Origin: Blastocladiella emersonii ATCC 22665
Taxonomy: Eukaryota > Blastocladiomycota > Blastocladiomycetes > Blastocladiales > Blastocladiaceae
DNA length: 64,000 bases
Direction: 5' to 3'
Assembly: GCA_025594325.1 (NCBI GenBank)
Contig: JANHCV010000008.1
Location: 1,364,001 to 1,428,000, forward strand
The notes below the pieces were generated by a model. That model worked only from the letters and a program-made list of their open reading frames with translations, made no database searches and was not told the DNA's origin. This document shows positions 30,408 through 42,251 of this stretch, one piece after another. Both the position numbers and the translations under genes were made by a program. Position 1 is the first letter of the stretch; each line of letters opens with the position of its first letter.

Positions 30408-32696
30408 ATGAACTCTCAAATCGCGGCTGCGCGCGAGCTTGTCCGGTGTCTCGCCGCGCACAATGCTTCGCCCGTTCTCTACACCTCGCCGGCCTCTGGG
30501 TCAGCGCTAGACGTAATCATGCTCGACGCATACCTTAGTCCAGATGCCTCCCAGTGCAGGCTTTCGCCAGTCCTCGCCGATTCCATCACCCGTTCGATTG
30601 TCAGTGCGCTTCCCTCGGCCGATCGAGCTCGCATACTTTTAGCAAAAACAAATTCGCTCGAACATGCCATAGCAGACTCACGTCTACACTCATCACAATC
30701 AGGTTCACCTGCAGGCCGATTGCTTGCGTCGTGGATTTTGAAATACCTGGATGTCGCGCACGAGCTCATCGTCTTCCCGTTCGTCAATGGGTCGCGCGCC
30801 GCGATCACCCTTGTCAGCGTGCACCACCAACCGACCGGTGGATTGCCGGCTTTACACGTGTTTCGCGCGGGACACTCGGCCGATGTCACTATCAAAAGCT
30901 TTCTAAAGGGTGCGCTGGCCGAGGTTTTTGGTGTCGAGTCGGTTTGCGTCACCGTCGAGCCTCGACAGCACTGGGGCAACGCAGCTGGTTTCTACCACGG
31001 ACTGGACCAACTTCTTTCAGGCGTCGAAGTGGCGCACTCGGCCATGGGTGCTTGCATGGACCCGATCGTGTTTGTTTCGTTGAGCGGCGACACGCTTGAT
31101 TTGCGCGCCGAGGCCCTCTATGCGATGCTTCCGCAACTTGGCGCACATGCAAATCGGATACGACAGCTTGGGGATCAGTTTGTGGCTCAGATACTCGGAT
31201 TTCGGACCGAAATCAAGCTTCGTTTGCAAGGGAGGCGTCGCGACGAAATGCTGGATGATGGTACGTCGTGTCGTCACCGTGGCGATGGCAAGTCTCACCT
31301 TGATCGTGTAGATTTGGCGCGCAAGATGGCCGCGTCTCGCACGACCGCCGAGAGCACCGTGCCTGCGGGGAACGTAGCGGCGCTGTGCGCGGCAACGGTT
31401 GGACCGAGTATCACCCATTCCCCGGGTCAGGCCGCACCTCCGGCCGCGAGCATTCCTGCACTTCCTCGTCGGGAAAATACTGTCGAGTTTGCAACTACAG
31501 CTGAAGCTCCTCCTTTCATCACGAACCACCTTGACGATTACACGCAAACGAACATCCGATCCGGATCTGACGAGCCCAGCATCTCTGCTTGCGACGTGGG
31601 TGGCAATGATCCGAGGCCCGCTTCTGTACGTGACGAGCTCAGCAGATCCGGTGTCGTCTTCTTGGACTCGCTCAACGGCGCAGCCGAGTGCACTCCATCG
31701 CGAACTGGTTCTGCAGTGGTACGCTCAGCGCTTGTCCTTATGGCCTACAAGGATGGCACTCACACTGTCAGCTGGTTGTAGCCTCAACCAGACGACTTCT
31801 CGGCTGACTTGAGGACTGGTGCGCGAATCGACGACAATCACTCGAACGCTTCCGCTCATTCTGAGTCGTTGAAACCTTCCATCCCTTCTACCACCTCGCG
31901 CACCCAGACCTCGACTCTCTCGGATGATCTCTCTAGACCTTGCCGAACGGCTCACCAAGTACTCCTCACCTCTTCGCACTTTCTCGAACTCGCTTTTCCG
32001 AATCAACTGCTTGACCCGCCGACTTCCGCAACCGAAATCGCATCACCTCATCACTGGATTTCAACTCCAAGTCGTGGCGCACATACGATTGATTCTCGGA
32101 GCCCAATCTTGAGTCTGCTGGCGGTCGCCGCCCTGGTGCCTCTGCCAGCAGGCTTCGGAACTCGGGCCAATTCCTTCTTTTCTGCGGGACTTGACGGCGA
32201 CCCCACACCGATCCACAGACCAAACGACCCATGCGATACATCAAACGAAGCGCTTGGCGTGACGGGCCCGCCATCTGGAACCCCTTTCCCTGATTCTTTT
32301 TTATCTTGCTCGCTTCGCAACTCACCTGTCAAGGATTCAACGGGCCCTTCTCTCCAGCCTTCCTCTCGCCAGGCTAAGCTTGGCGACGGTGTGAAAGCCG
32401 CCATTTCGCAGTTGGTTCTTCAAATCCGCATGCGCGTGCCCTCACTCGAACCGTCGCCCACCGTCGCAAACCCTCTCGGTGCAACATTGCAGTCTGTCAC
32501 AGCCGTCTCGCCGCCGATAGCGAGGCCTTCGAAGCGGGCTCGGCTTCACACTGTTCCGGAGGTTCCGCCCGCTTTCGTGAGCACTCACGCGCCGCTTTCT
32601 GTGACGGATACTGCCGGACCTGACGGTGTCGCTTCACTTCAACCCCTTGGAGGGCCGCTCAACTTGATGCAGGGAACGTCGGGGATGCGGTGGTGA
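30408..32696 (+). CDS. family C-related protein D1 (741 aa), unknown function
   Basis: Exon 1 is 30408-31718 and exon 2 is 31782-32696, with a 63-base phase-0 intron (GTACGC to TAG) at the position used in C2. Exon 1 aligns by eye with part 1 of family C: SALPSADRARILL with ALLALDINERSRFLV, WILKYLDVAHELIVFPFVNG with WVADHLIDTHHFVVLPCAG, and LHVFRAG with CDVIRFAG. Exon 2 is Ser/Thr/Pro-rich and lacks the family C part 2 domain, but carries RPSKRARL, a possible nuclear signal. Both exons are open. The last codons run into an ABCG-transporter relic, so the natural 3' end may have been altered. Confidence 0.55.
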
Positions 32697-33402
32697 CGCG
32701 CGTTCAAGGAGCGACACGCGGCGCCAAGTACTACGGGCTGCCCGCCTTCTTCCTGTCCAAGATGGCCGTCGAGCTTCCGTTCCAGGTCACAATGCCGGCG
32801 CTCCTTGTCGCGATCCTGTACTGGATGGTCGGGCTGCAGCACGACGTCGGCAAGTTTGTGGTCGCAGTGATCGTGACCGTCGCCATGGCGCTGTGCGGGA
32901 CCGCGATCGGCACGCCCGCCGCGTGCGCGTTTCACAACATCGGTGTCGCGCTCACCATCGTTCTGGTACGCTAACTTTTCCCCGTCGACTGTGTGATCAA
33001 GGCCTTCCTACTGACCAACGTTGTCCCCGAACACAGGCCGTGCTGATCCCGCTCCTCCTCGTGTCTGGCCTGTTCTCCGGCGGCACGCCTGCGTTCCTGT
33101 CGTGGCTCAAGTACCTCAGCCCAAAGTCGTACGGGTACACGGCGCTGGCCAAGAACGAGTCATCGGGTCTCGTCGTGTGCCCAAACGACGCCAAGGACGA
33201 CGCGAGAACGCTCGCCCGCGGATGCGTTCGCGGCGAGGAGACCATCACGACCCTTGGGCCCAATGACTAGGGCTCGATCGCGGTGAACGTGTTTGTCGCG
33301 TTCGGGCTGTGGCTCGTGCTCCTCGGATTTTCGTACCTCGCGCTGTGGCGGATTGTTCAAGCGACCAAGAACGTGGATTTCACCCCGCCCAAGAAGAAGT
33401 AG
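32690..33402 (+). pseudogene. ABCG-type ABC transporter, C-terminal fragment
   Basis: The reading is YYGLPAFFLSKMAVELPFQV and AILYWMVGL, a 73-base intron (about 32967-33039, GTACGC to CAG), then LLVSGLFSGGTPAFLSWLKY and LSPKSYGYTALAKNE, an in-frame TAG near 33268, and GSIAVNVFVAFGLWLVLLGF to a stop at 33400-33402. These are the last transmembrane segments of the ABC-2 domain of ABCG half-transporters (known layout). The ATP-binding half is absent. It is a truncated relic abutting D1. Confidence 0.65.
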
Positions 33403-34419
33403 GCGGGCAAGAATGAGTCGCCGCTTCTCAACGGTGTTTCGACCCAGTAACGCTCTTTAGTACTAAATAGCCGGATAACGTTGATGTACTCTTCATTCTC
33501 TTGTCAATCTACCAAAGTCGTGCACCGAGCACATGTCTCGCAGTGCGAGACGCGTCGATCAATCACGTGAGCGTCAGCTGATGCCTGGGCGTCGCGCTCG
33601 CCGACCCCCCAGCTCGATCAGAGCGACTTGGGCCGCCCTTTGCTTCAACGATCTCGCTAGGAATGTTTGATGAGGGTGGGGAGAGGAGTGCGTCGATGCC
33701 CGTCGGCGGGGTGGGATCACGAAACGTGCGCCCGCGCCGCTCACTTGCCCCGACCTCGACCTCGCCGCCCGCTTGATCAAAAATGGAAACTGATGGAACC
33801 TCACCGCGTGCAACGGCCGCAAGTCGCCGATCCCGACGCCGGGATCCCGAGCGGGAGTCTCCACGGCGACAACGCCGACTTGCCCTTCCCTCGCGACTTG
33901 CCTGGCTTCGTGTGGCGCGGCCTCGCGAGCGACTAATGGTTCCTCGGCCTCGACACTACGGATTCTCCTTCCTTGCATTGTCGCGCTCACTTGCTCGGGG
34001 TGCTGGAAGGCCGTGCCACGTTTGCAGCGACTACTCGTCCACGTGCGGGTTGCGCAACCGTGACGTGCCGCGATGGCGAGCGACCTGCGGTATTCGGCAG
34101 CCCCTCGTTTGCTCGTGTGCCGCACCGAGAGGCGGGCAGGTCACCGTTTCGCCCGGCGAGTGGCGGTGAAACGCGATAGCGAGAGCGCGCTGGTTTGCCG
34201 TCGAACTCGGCGATCTTCGTTCCACGTCGCGCTTGCCCGTGCGCCTCGGAATTGTGGGTTCTCGCTTGCTCTTTGAGCCACGAGCGTCCGATCGGCACCG
34301 CCGCTGCCCTCAAAAGGCGGGCCCGCGTGGTGGGACTCCATGCTCTCTCCCACCCGAACACTTCGGCCTGATCGTGCAGACTTGCCGTCCGGCCTCACGT
34401 TCCCGCTTTCGCTACCGCC
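33403..34419 (+). other. promoter/intergenic region before GT2 gene 2
   Basis: About 1 kb without a supported gene. An open frame on the minus strand (33574-34125) lacks any recognisable motif. A composite element lies at 33547-33570. Confidence 0.4.
33547..33570 (+). promoter_or_regulatory. composite element, perfect copy
   Basis: GAGACGCGTCGATCAATCACGTGA, plus orientation, about 850 bases upstream of the glycosyltransferase at 34420. It may instead belong to a lost gene. Confidence 0.5.
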
Positions 34420-36685
34420 ATGTCCTCGACGCCGTCGCCGACACCGCCGCCGTCCGATGGCCTGATCCACCCGTGGGTGCAGTCCGTGTTCGGCATCGTG
34501 ATCGCGGTCGTTGCCATCACGACAGTCATCTTCGTCTTCCTGCAGCTGCGCATGAACCTGGTCCGTATGCCTTGCAAGCACCACCCACCCGACCGCGCTT
34601 ACCGACCCACGCGGGTGTAGTGGGGCTTCTACGGCTCAGCGCAGATCGCGCGCAAGGAGGGCCGCGTCGGCGCGGTCCAGACCTTCAACCAGGGCGAGGC
34701 GCGCGGGCGCATCGCGCTGTGCATCGTGTTCGGCGTCCTGTATACGGCCTTCATCCTCTTCGTCCTCGCCTCGTTCCTCCAGGTCATGCTGACGCGGTCG
34801 TCGACGCCCGCGTGGCTGCGCATCCCGTGGCAGCCCATCTCGCCCGCCGCCATGAACGTCAGCTTCGTTTGCATCTACCTCAGCTACGCGTCCACCGCCA
34901 TCGTCTCGGCCGTCGCTACCTTCATCTCGTTCTGCCGCGATCGCGTCCGCATGCGCTCGCTCGCCGCGCGTAAGGCCGAGGCGGATGCGGCTCGCGGGGA
35001 TGGCTCGCTCGAGGCCGGGATCACGCCCGCGGCCGCGGCTGCGTCGCCACCTTCGTACGACTGGGACAAGGACGTGATCATCCTCGTCCCGACGTACCAG
35101 GAGCCGCTGTCGAACCTGCTCTCGACCATCTCGGCCATCACCGAGTCCGACTACCCGCCCGAGAAAATCCACGTACTCGTCAGCTTCGACGACGACTCGG
35201 AGAAGACGCTGACCACCATGTTCACCATCGAGCGCATTCTCAACGGCGGCATCGTGCGCGGCTACAACGACGACGATCCCGCCAGCTCGCGCCTGCCGTC
35301 CGCCGACTATGAAGACGTCGACGCGCCGCCCGCGTACGACGACCTGCCGACCTTCAAGACCCGCGACAAGTACAACGGCCTGCTCAAGCTCGCGCACCTG
35401 ACGCGCTCGTCGCTCGACCTGCGCTCGCGGCGATCCGCGGTCCCGACTGCCTCATCCTCGCCGTCGCGCACCTCACTTGCGTCGTCGACGGGCGACGACG
35501 CGGACCCGAACCCGCGCGCCATCGAGATCAACTTTGCCGGGATCCAGTTCACGGTCGCGCGGTACGAGCACGGCGGCAAGCTGCACACGCAGGCCAAGAT
35601 GTTTGCGCTCGTCGAGGAGCGCGTCGCCGCGGGTGTCTACTCGCCCGACGCCCTGCTGCTGTTCGTCGACTCGGACACGACGCTCGTGCCGTCCACGGTG
35701 CGCAAGTTCGTCGACCACTTTGCCGTCCACCAGCAGCGCGCGTGCGCGACCGGGTTCATCGTGTCGCGCAACGGGCACGCGAATAGCTGGCTCCAGAAGA
35801 TGCAGGATGTACGCTCGCTCTCTCAAGACGCGGTCGGTGTGCGGGACTCGGAACTGACCCCCGCGCGCGCGTGTGTTCACGTAGGCCGAGTACATTTTCA
35901 TGCAGGTCTCGATGCGCTACGTCGAGGCGACGTTCGGCAGCGTGACGTGTCTGCCGGGCGCGCTGACCATGATCAAGTACGCGACCATGCACGAGCTGGC
36001 GAAGATCTACTTCCACCAGCCCGACGTCGACTCGACCTTCGAGTTCTGCCGGCGCAAGCTCGGCGAGGACCGGTTCCTGACGCACCTCGCCATGGAGTAC
36101 CTCGGCCCCTTTTCGATTGGCTTCGTCCCCGACGCGCTCAGCAAGACCGAGGCGCCGAACCACTTCTACGACCTGATGCGACAGCGCCGGAGGTGGCTGC
36201 TCGGCTCGCTCACAAACGAAATGTTTATGATCACGACGCCGAGCTTCCTGACCAAGTACCCGGCGCTCGTCATCCTGCGCCTCGTGACCATGATGCGGAT
36301 CGGCGGAACCAGTTTTCTCCTCATCTGCTTCGACACGATCCTGCGCGCCTTCGAGTCGCCGCACCTCGTGTCGTCGTGGGACGTGCTGCTCGTGATCGGC
36401 GTCCCCATGATGTTCTGGGTCGTGCTCACGGCGTGGGCCGTCTGGCAGCACCGCGTCAAGTCGCTCGTCTTCTTCTTCGCGTACCTCGTCTGCAACCAGG
36501 TGTTCGAGATGGTCTACTACGCGTACGCGCTCTGGACTATGAACCAGCGCACGTGGGGCGGGCCGCGCGCCGTCGGCGAGGGAGCTGGTGAAGACGAGGA
36601 GGAAGCTGCTCTTGCTGGGGAGCCAAGTCTGTTTGCAGCGGGCGAAGTGGATTCGGTTCCACGGACGACGATCGCGGCCGCCTAG
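34420..36685 (+). CDS. chitin-synthase-like family 2 glycosyltransferase, copy 2 (709 aa)
   Basis: Exons 34420-34560, 34621-35808 and 35885-36685, phase-0 introns of 60 and 76 bases (the first has a GTCCGT donor). Same layout as copy 1: an N-terminal membrane anchor, two further membrane segments, VPTYQEP, FDDDSE, DSDTTL, CLPG, GEDRFL and QRRRW, then C-terminal membrane segments and an acidic tail (GEDEEEAA) replacing the Gln/Thr repeat of copy 1. The expected role is membrane-embedded chitin or related polysaccharide synthesis. The catalytic 3' half shares a 456-base near-identical tract with copy 1, which includes intron 2; exon 1 and the linker of exon 2 are clearly diverged. Confidence 0.8.
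35653..36108 (+). repeat. gene-conversion tract, copy in GT2 gene 2
   Basis: Partner of 18427-18882, same length and about two mismatches by eye, spanning the end of exon 2, intron 2 and the start of exon 3. Confidence 0.75.
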
Positions 36686-36834
36686 GTTGGAGGTGGTCCC
36701 AGAATGGCCTCAATAGTTTGCAGCTGTACGAATTTATCCCCTGGATCAATAAATGCGTCGACCACGTAGAAAAGGATCACTGAGAGATGCGGGGGACGAG
36801 TTTAGGCAAACAAAAACAAGGCGAAACGCGCAGG

Positions 36835-36870
36835 GAGACGCGCCGCGAAATCACGTTGTAATCATGTGAC
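36835..36870 (+). promoter_or_regulatory. composite element upstream of B1
   Basis: GAGACGCGCCGCGAAATCACG, then ATCATGTGAC. It lies about 90-120 bases before the B1 start at 36957. Family B shows a double second half. Confidence 0.5.
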
Positions 36871-36956
36871 GCGAGACAGTATGAGCTGCGTCCTCTGGAA
36901 GCGAGCGGCTCTTCTCCCGTCCGCTCTCCCGAAGACGAACCACATGCAACGACACC

Positions 36957-38667
36957 ATGAAACTTAATGCGACGATCGTGCTTGAGCTCATATTGATCAA
37001 GGCAGTCTGGCTGCACGACCCAACGGACCGCGAGGGACTCGCGCAGTACGCCCGCGTCCTGCACCGTGCCGACGCTCCGCACCTGTTTCCTGCTATTATC
37101 GAACATGTTGCCTACCACTTTCCTCTCGCTAAAGCGGCCGAAGGCGGCCACTTCTGGGCACTCGAGATGCACAAGGCGAGCGGCCGCCCGATTCTTACGG
37201 ACGAAGTTTTGTTCACCCGCGTCCTCGACTCTGGACGTGTCGACGTGATCGAATGGTGGCGCCGCAGCGGTCTCCCGCGCCCTGAAGCCAAAGGCTATTG
37301 GCCGTCCCTGCTGCGTCTGCTTTTCGATCTTCATCCGGATCCAAGTAATGCGACAGAGACCTGGAGCAGCCTTGTACGTCATTGCGAATCCCGCCGCCCG
37401 TTGAAATCTCACTGACGCTGACTGCATCCCTTGCACCAGGGCGGTACCGACCGTGCTCCAGGTGACGTACTTGTCGAGCGTTTGAGCCACTGCGTCGCTA
37501 CAGGTAACACGACACACTTGCTCATTGAGGACGTTCGGATTACCGAAGATGCAGCACGCACACTGGCCGATGCGTTTGCGAGCCCAGCCCAGCGGGTCGA
37601 CACGATCGAACTCAAATCTTGCTGTCTGTCTTTCGCCCTCCTTGTGCAGATCGCATCCTCGAGCACGGCGAAAATTCTCATGTTGGGGGGCAACTACTTC
37701 ATCTACAGCGCGGTCTCGGATGTCGTTGGCACAAGTCAGTCACTTCCCGATACAGTTGAGCTCGAGATTTGGTTCCCCCTTGGCGACACGGGCTGTCTCC
37801 CGAGATTCTCTATGGCCGCTTACCCTCGTCACTTCGCAGACTCAGCATCTCACAATTCGAACGGGAGATGATACGTTCATTCATCTCGCGCACGGGATGC
37901 CCCAAGGATTGGAAGCGCTCAATATTACTGTGACGGAGGCGGGTCCCGATGCTTGCACGACCCTCATGTCTCGCCTTCCTGCGTCGCTCAAGAAACTCGT
38001 GCTCAAGCTGCCCTTCAATGAGAGCGAAGCCGGAATGTATGCAGTGGCAGGCGCGTTGCCGCCAACTCTTCTCGAGCTTGATTTGGCTGGCGGACTCGGT
38101 GACCATGGCGCGCACCTTCTCGCCAACAACATGCCTCCTGCGCTTTTACGCCTCAATCTGATCGAGCCCCATTTTGGCTATGAGGATGCTTCTGTTGTAT
38201 TGGGTTCTCTTCCGCAGACGCTCGTGTTCCTTGAGCTCAATTGCGCGTTCAGCCTGAACGACGCGTGCATCTCTGCGTTGGTCCGGAACTTTCCGCCTGC
38301 GCTTCGCACGCTTTCGTTTCGGTGTGGCCAATTTAATGTCTCGGGTGCACGAATGATTGCCGACTACTTGCCCTCGACGCGGCTCGAGGTCCTGAAGTTT
38401 GAACAAACGGAGGCGATCGACACTGCCGTTGCCCTTGCGATCCTGGACAACGCACCAGACTCGTAGGTGCATATCGATTTCAACTACTCCGACCTGGACG
38501 ATGCCTTTTTACGCGGCGTCACCCAGCGCGTGCTTGCAGGCCACCGGATCCCGGAAATCTTGGCGACGAGGTGCAAATTCACGCGGTACGGCCTAATCGA
38601 GCACCGGAAACTCGTGCCCGACTCGCCAGTCAAGACGGATATCCAGCCGCCGGCTTCGCAGACATGA
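36957..38667 (+). pseudogene. LRR family B protein, copy B1
   Basis: Exon 1 is 36957-37373 (MKLNATIVLELIL..., with VDVIEWWRRSGLP, an ankyrin-like WW repeat). A 66-base intron (37374-37439, GTACGT to CAG, phase 0) follows, then an LRR region with units such as LPPTLLELDLAGGLGDHGAH and LPQTLVFLELNCAFSLNDAC. Lesions are two compensating frameshifts between about 37820 and 37870, and a TAG at 38464-38466, after which LDDAFLRGVTQRVLAG continues in frame to 38667. B3 is the intact reference. LRRs usually serve protein binding; the partner is unknown. Confidence 0.6.
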
Positions 38668-38777
38668 AAGCGTCAGTAGTGGGACCGAACATAAATGATT
38701 TCGTTGTGCTCAACATTTACGTTTACACAGCGCGGTACTAAGTGCTTAGGGCACAATGTCCTTCGCTTGGGGGATTT

Positions 38778-38814
38778 GAGACGCGTCGCGAAATCACGCC
38801 GTTATCACGCGATC
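38778..38814 (+). promoter_or_regulatory. composite element upstream of B2
   Basis: GAGACGCGTCGCGAAATCACG, then ATCACGCGATC. It lies about 145-180 bases upstream of the B2 start. Confidence 0.5.
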
Positions 38815-38957
38815 GTTCAGCTGTGGCGTCGCTGGTCGCCGAGTCAGGGGGGCCCCTGGCCGAGTTCGCCTCGCCGCTCGAACGCCACCGCAAGGGCGAC
38901 GCTGTCGATTCCAGCGCACGCTCTCCCTGGCCTTAACGGATTACATGCACCAACACC

Positions 38958-39853
38958 ATGAAACTTGATGCAACGCTTGTACTCGAAGAAATCCTGATTA
39001 GGGCCGTCCGCCTTCTCGACCCAACGGACCGCGGCGGCCTCGCGCAGCACTCCCGCGTCCTGCGACGCAGCGACGCGCCACGCGTGATTCCCGCTCTCTT
39101 CAATCACGTCCTATCCAAAGTCTCCTTGGCCGAGGCCACGGCCGCCAGCCACGTTTTCGTCGTCAAGATTAGGCTGACGACCGGCCGCCGGCTCCCAATC
39201 TCTGTATGCACGCTTTGAGGCGCACTTTTGGCCAAGCGCGTCGACGTGTTTGACTGGTAGCTTTGCGCGGGAATTCCGAAGAATGCCTCCGCGGTCCGCT
39301 CACGTTCGCGGCCGCGCAATCACTCGCCACTCGCATGTCACCCGATCTTACTCATCTTCGCTTGGAGCGGAGCGACCTGTTTGGCGACGAACTCCGTGAG
39401 AGCATGGGCAGTCTTCTGCCGTCGCTCGAGCTGCTTGAGCTTCGTGAAGCGTTTGAGCTAAGCAACCAGTGCATTGAAGCGTTTGCCGCGAACGTTCCAC
39501 GATCCCTTCTCGAAGTTTGCCTTCAGCGTGGCGAAATGACTCGGGCTGGCGCGATCCAGCTTGCCACGTGCTTCACAGCGACTCGGCTCGAGACGCTGTC
39601 GCTCGATAACATCGATGCGATTGACGCGGTCGTAGCACTTGCAATTCTGGACAACGCGCCCAGCTCGATTGAGCTGCTTCGCTTCATCCAAATCTTCCTC
39701 CGGGGCGTCAGCCAGCGAGTTGCCGACGGGCGCCAACTTCTCACTATTTCTCGCTATGATGGTCAGTTCATGTCGGGAGGGATCCGGGAGTACAAAACTC
39801 CAGTGTCCGACCCACCCATCGACAAGCATTTTCTGCTGCCTTCGTTCTTTTAG
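38958..39853 (+). pseudogene. LRR family B copy B2, internally deleted
   Basis: It begins MKLDATLVLEEILIRAVRL like B3 but meets TGA and TAG stops around 39216-39258, the second one inside the VDVFDWW motif. It then jumps to the last third of the family (LATRMSPDLTHLRLERSDLF to FLRGVSQRVADGRQLL). About 250 codons, including the intron and most LRRs, are missing compared with B3. Confidence 0.6.
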
Positions 39854-40596
39854 AACTTGGGCGAGGAGTGAGCGCTGGCAAGGCGCGCCAAGACACGTCT
39901 TGCTTACCGCACCTCCTGTTTGGTGCGTTGCTCGCACGATCTGTGTTCAAGCATCGTGCTAGTGGTTCCATTCAATGCACTTCGATCCTTCTCATTACCT
40001 TGTCGTCCGATACAGCGGCCTCCTCGATGTACGGTCATCACATGAGCTGTGTGCAGCGCGCTACCACCCGCAACGTCCGTGAGCTTGATCGCCTCAACAA
40101 ACCGGGCGTGTGGCGGCACGCGATGCGCCACACACGTGTCGAGCGACCGAGGTTGAACCCCTCCCTCGCCTCGTGCACCTTGAGCGGCTCCCGCGGCCCG
40201 CCCCCTCTCCTGCTCCGCATCACCGATTCGCATGTAACTTGAACCCAACTTCCTGCAACCTATTCCCGGCCTGGCTTTACTTGAATCTGCGCTGGTTCGG
40301 TGTGCTTTGGCGTTTGTCGCGTGAGTCGTCGTGCGCGCGCCGTGCCGCCGAGTTGGGCGCTTGCGTGCCACGCCAGCATGTCGTGCCGACTCGTTGTTTG
40401 ACGTCTGCCGCCGTTGGTTCCGCTTGGTGCGCACATGATTGCAGAACAAACCGGTGAACGACATGGTCTAATCTCTGTCAGCCCTTGCAGGCAACAGATG
40501 ATCGCCTTCCGATAAAAAGAAGGGGACCATTTCGCCGAGATTCTTGAACCCCGCAGCGGTCGTTGCCATCAATGATGAACTTTGCAGGCAGAGGTG

Positions 40597-40644
40597 ATGG
40601 TGTGGCCCGATATGAAGGTAATCCGTCATCGCGGACCACACCAT
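40597..40644 (+). ncRNA. candidate structured RNA hairpin
   Basis: ATGGTGTGG (40597-40605) pairs perfectly with CCACACCAT (40636-40644). The stem extends inward by CCG/CGG after one mismatch, with a loop of about 22 bases. A box-C-like ATGATGA lies at about 40572 and a CTGA at about 40675. No known RNA class could be assigned. Confidence 0.2.
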
Positions 40645-42075
40645 TCTTGCCTCAAGCCGCCAAAAGCCCCGTCACTGATTCTTTGCCGTGTCTCTGCTCA
40701 CAACATCGCCTGCGCCTGGATAAATACGCCCGACGCCACTAAGCCATCACTTTAGCGCACCCCTGCATTCAGCTGTGCGACAAGGGAGAAGTACGTGATG
40801 TCGCGTGCCCTGTTGAATGCTTGAGTTCACCCAACCATCCCTTGTAGGTGGTCGTTCACGCCTGTTGTTATGGCAATCACTGCAGCTCGCGCAACAGGCT
40901 CATTCTCGCGCACTCGCGGACACTCGACCGGTTCAACAAGCTTTCCGCGTGATGCCCGAAACCCACTCGCTCAAACTGAACCCAAGCGCCCTGTTTCTGG
41001 TGCACGTCCATTGAACACCGTTCGCGCGGGCGCCGTGAAAAGGCCGCGCCACCCGCGGGTGCGGTGCCCTCAAGCGAACCCTGGTGTGATTGTGGCGTGC
41101 GGCAGGAGCTGGTTGTGTGGGATCAATACTGCATTAGTATTTGAGTGTATTCCACGAAGGCGCACGCGCGCTGGTACCGTCGCGTCGGTGAGGCTGTGGG
41201 CTAGGAATCAAATCAGTGCGCGGGCCGTACGCGATGTGTGACGGAGATCCCGATCCGCAAGCGCCCTCGGGTTGCGATCTCGTTCGAGAACATAAGCCCG
41301 CGGTTGTGAAGAGAGATGTGCTGCCGCGTCGCCGGATGGAAGCTCCTGGGAAGCCATGCGAGCGTACCATGTGCGTCACGAAGCGTGCCCCACGCTTACA
41401 AGTGTTGCGGTGAACGGCACTTCGAGTGCTCGAGGCAAGGTTTGGAAAATCGGCTCGTTTCGTAGCTCGACTGACCCAAGCACGAGCCGCTTGTGACTCG
41501 GCCGACCAGCCTGTGGCTCGCTCGTGACTCGGCGGTGGGGCCTCAAGCGCAAGGGGAGCACCAAGCGGCCCGACGAGCACGCCACGTGCGTGGGTGAAGT
41601 CACGGTGATGTCAGCGTGAGAGAGTGCAAGGCTCGAGCCGCTCGTGGCTCGGACTCTGGTAGTGACTCTCGCTTGTGGCTCGTGGCGCACGACAATACCC
41701 CGCTCGATTCGAGCACGAGCACGAGCAAGCGACGAGCGGCTCGGCCAGTCCAGCCAAAATGCGCAACACTGACTCGCAGTACTTCTCAAACAAGTGGACT
41801 AGCGACCGGATCCCTCGGATAATAGGAGGGAACATGCATGGTGGCGAGGTAAAGAGAGAGGCTCAGACGCGGAAGCAACTCTGAGGCGAGTTGCGCGACT
41901 CGTGGTCAGGAAGCAGATCAGTAGTGATTACGAGCGAGGGAAGCCGAAAAAATGGCGTTCTGTCTCATGGAAATACATGGGACCCGCAGAAAGTAAGCGC
42001 ACGGGCTCACGAGATCGCCCGGGCCGTGGTGGGGACGTCCGAGTAACACGATCGGGTCGTCCGCACGACCCCGAC

Positions 42076-42130
42076 ACCACGGATCCATGTCCATGGCAAT
42101 AAATAGCAGTTTGCATAGAGTTGCTTTCAT
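42076..42130 (-). pseudogene. vestigial family A N-terminus
   Basis: The minus strand reads MKATLCKLLFIAMDMDP from 42130, comparable to MKxxxTLCNEPEKLFSF with four codons missing. An element-like sequence lies about 85-120 bases upstream (42213-42251), as expected for a family A promoter. Nothing recognisable follows. Confidence 0.3.
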
Positions 42131-42212
42131 GGGTCTGCATGGCACGGAGGTGTAGGGGAGCTGAAGCGATCGCGTGCTCGCGGATGTCTCGCAAATCTCG
42201 GCTCGTTCGGGC

Positions 42213-42251
42213 ATCGCGTGACCGGCGTGACCGGCCGAAACGCGACGCGTC
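42213..42251 (-). promoter_or_regulatory. diverged composite element
   Basis: The minus strand reads GACGCGTCGCG, a longer spacer, then GGTCACGCGAT. The CGTGACCGGCGTGACCG run recurs at 52463-52485 beside another ACGCGT. Confidence 0.3.

Noticed and set aside
30408-31718. D1 exon 1 as an Ulp1-type cysteine protease
   Set aside because: The strand pattern is loosely similar, but the positions where His, Asp and Cys would be expected are not conserved in D1 or in the C copies.
33574-34125. 183-codon minus-strand open frame before the second glycosyltransferase gene
   Set aside because: No motif, no paralogue here, composition typical of a GC-rich chance frame.
40561-40690. U3 or other known box C/D snoRNA
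   Set aside because: Only short C-like and D-like words match; diagnostic U3 boxes and terminal stem were not found.
41470-41730. Tandem repeat of TGTGGCTCG/GTGACTCG words
   Set aside because: Words recur but with irregular spacing and no clear unit; treated as local simple sequence.
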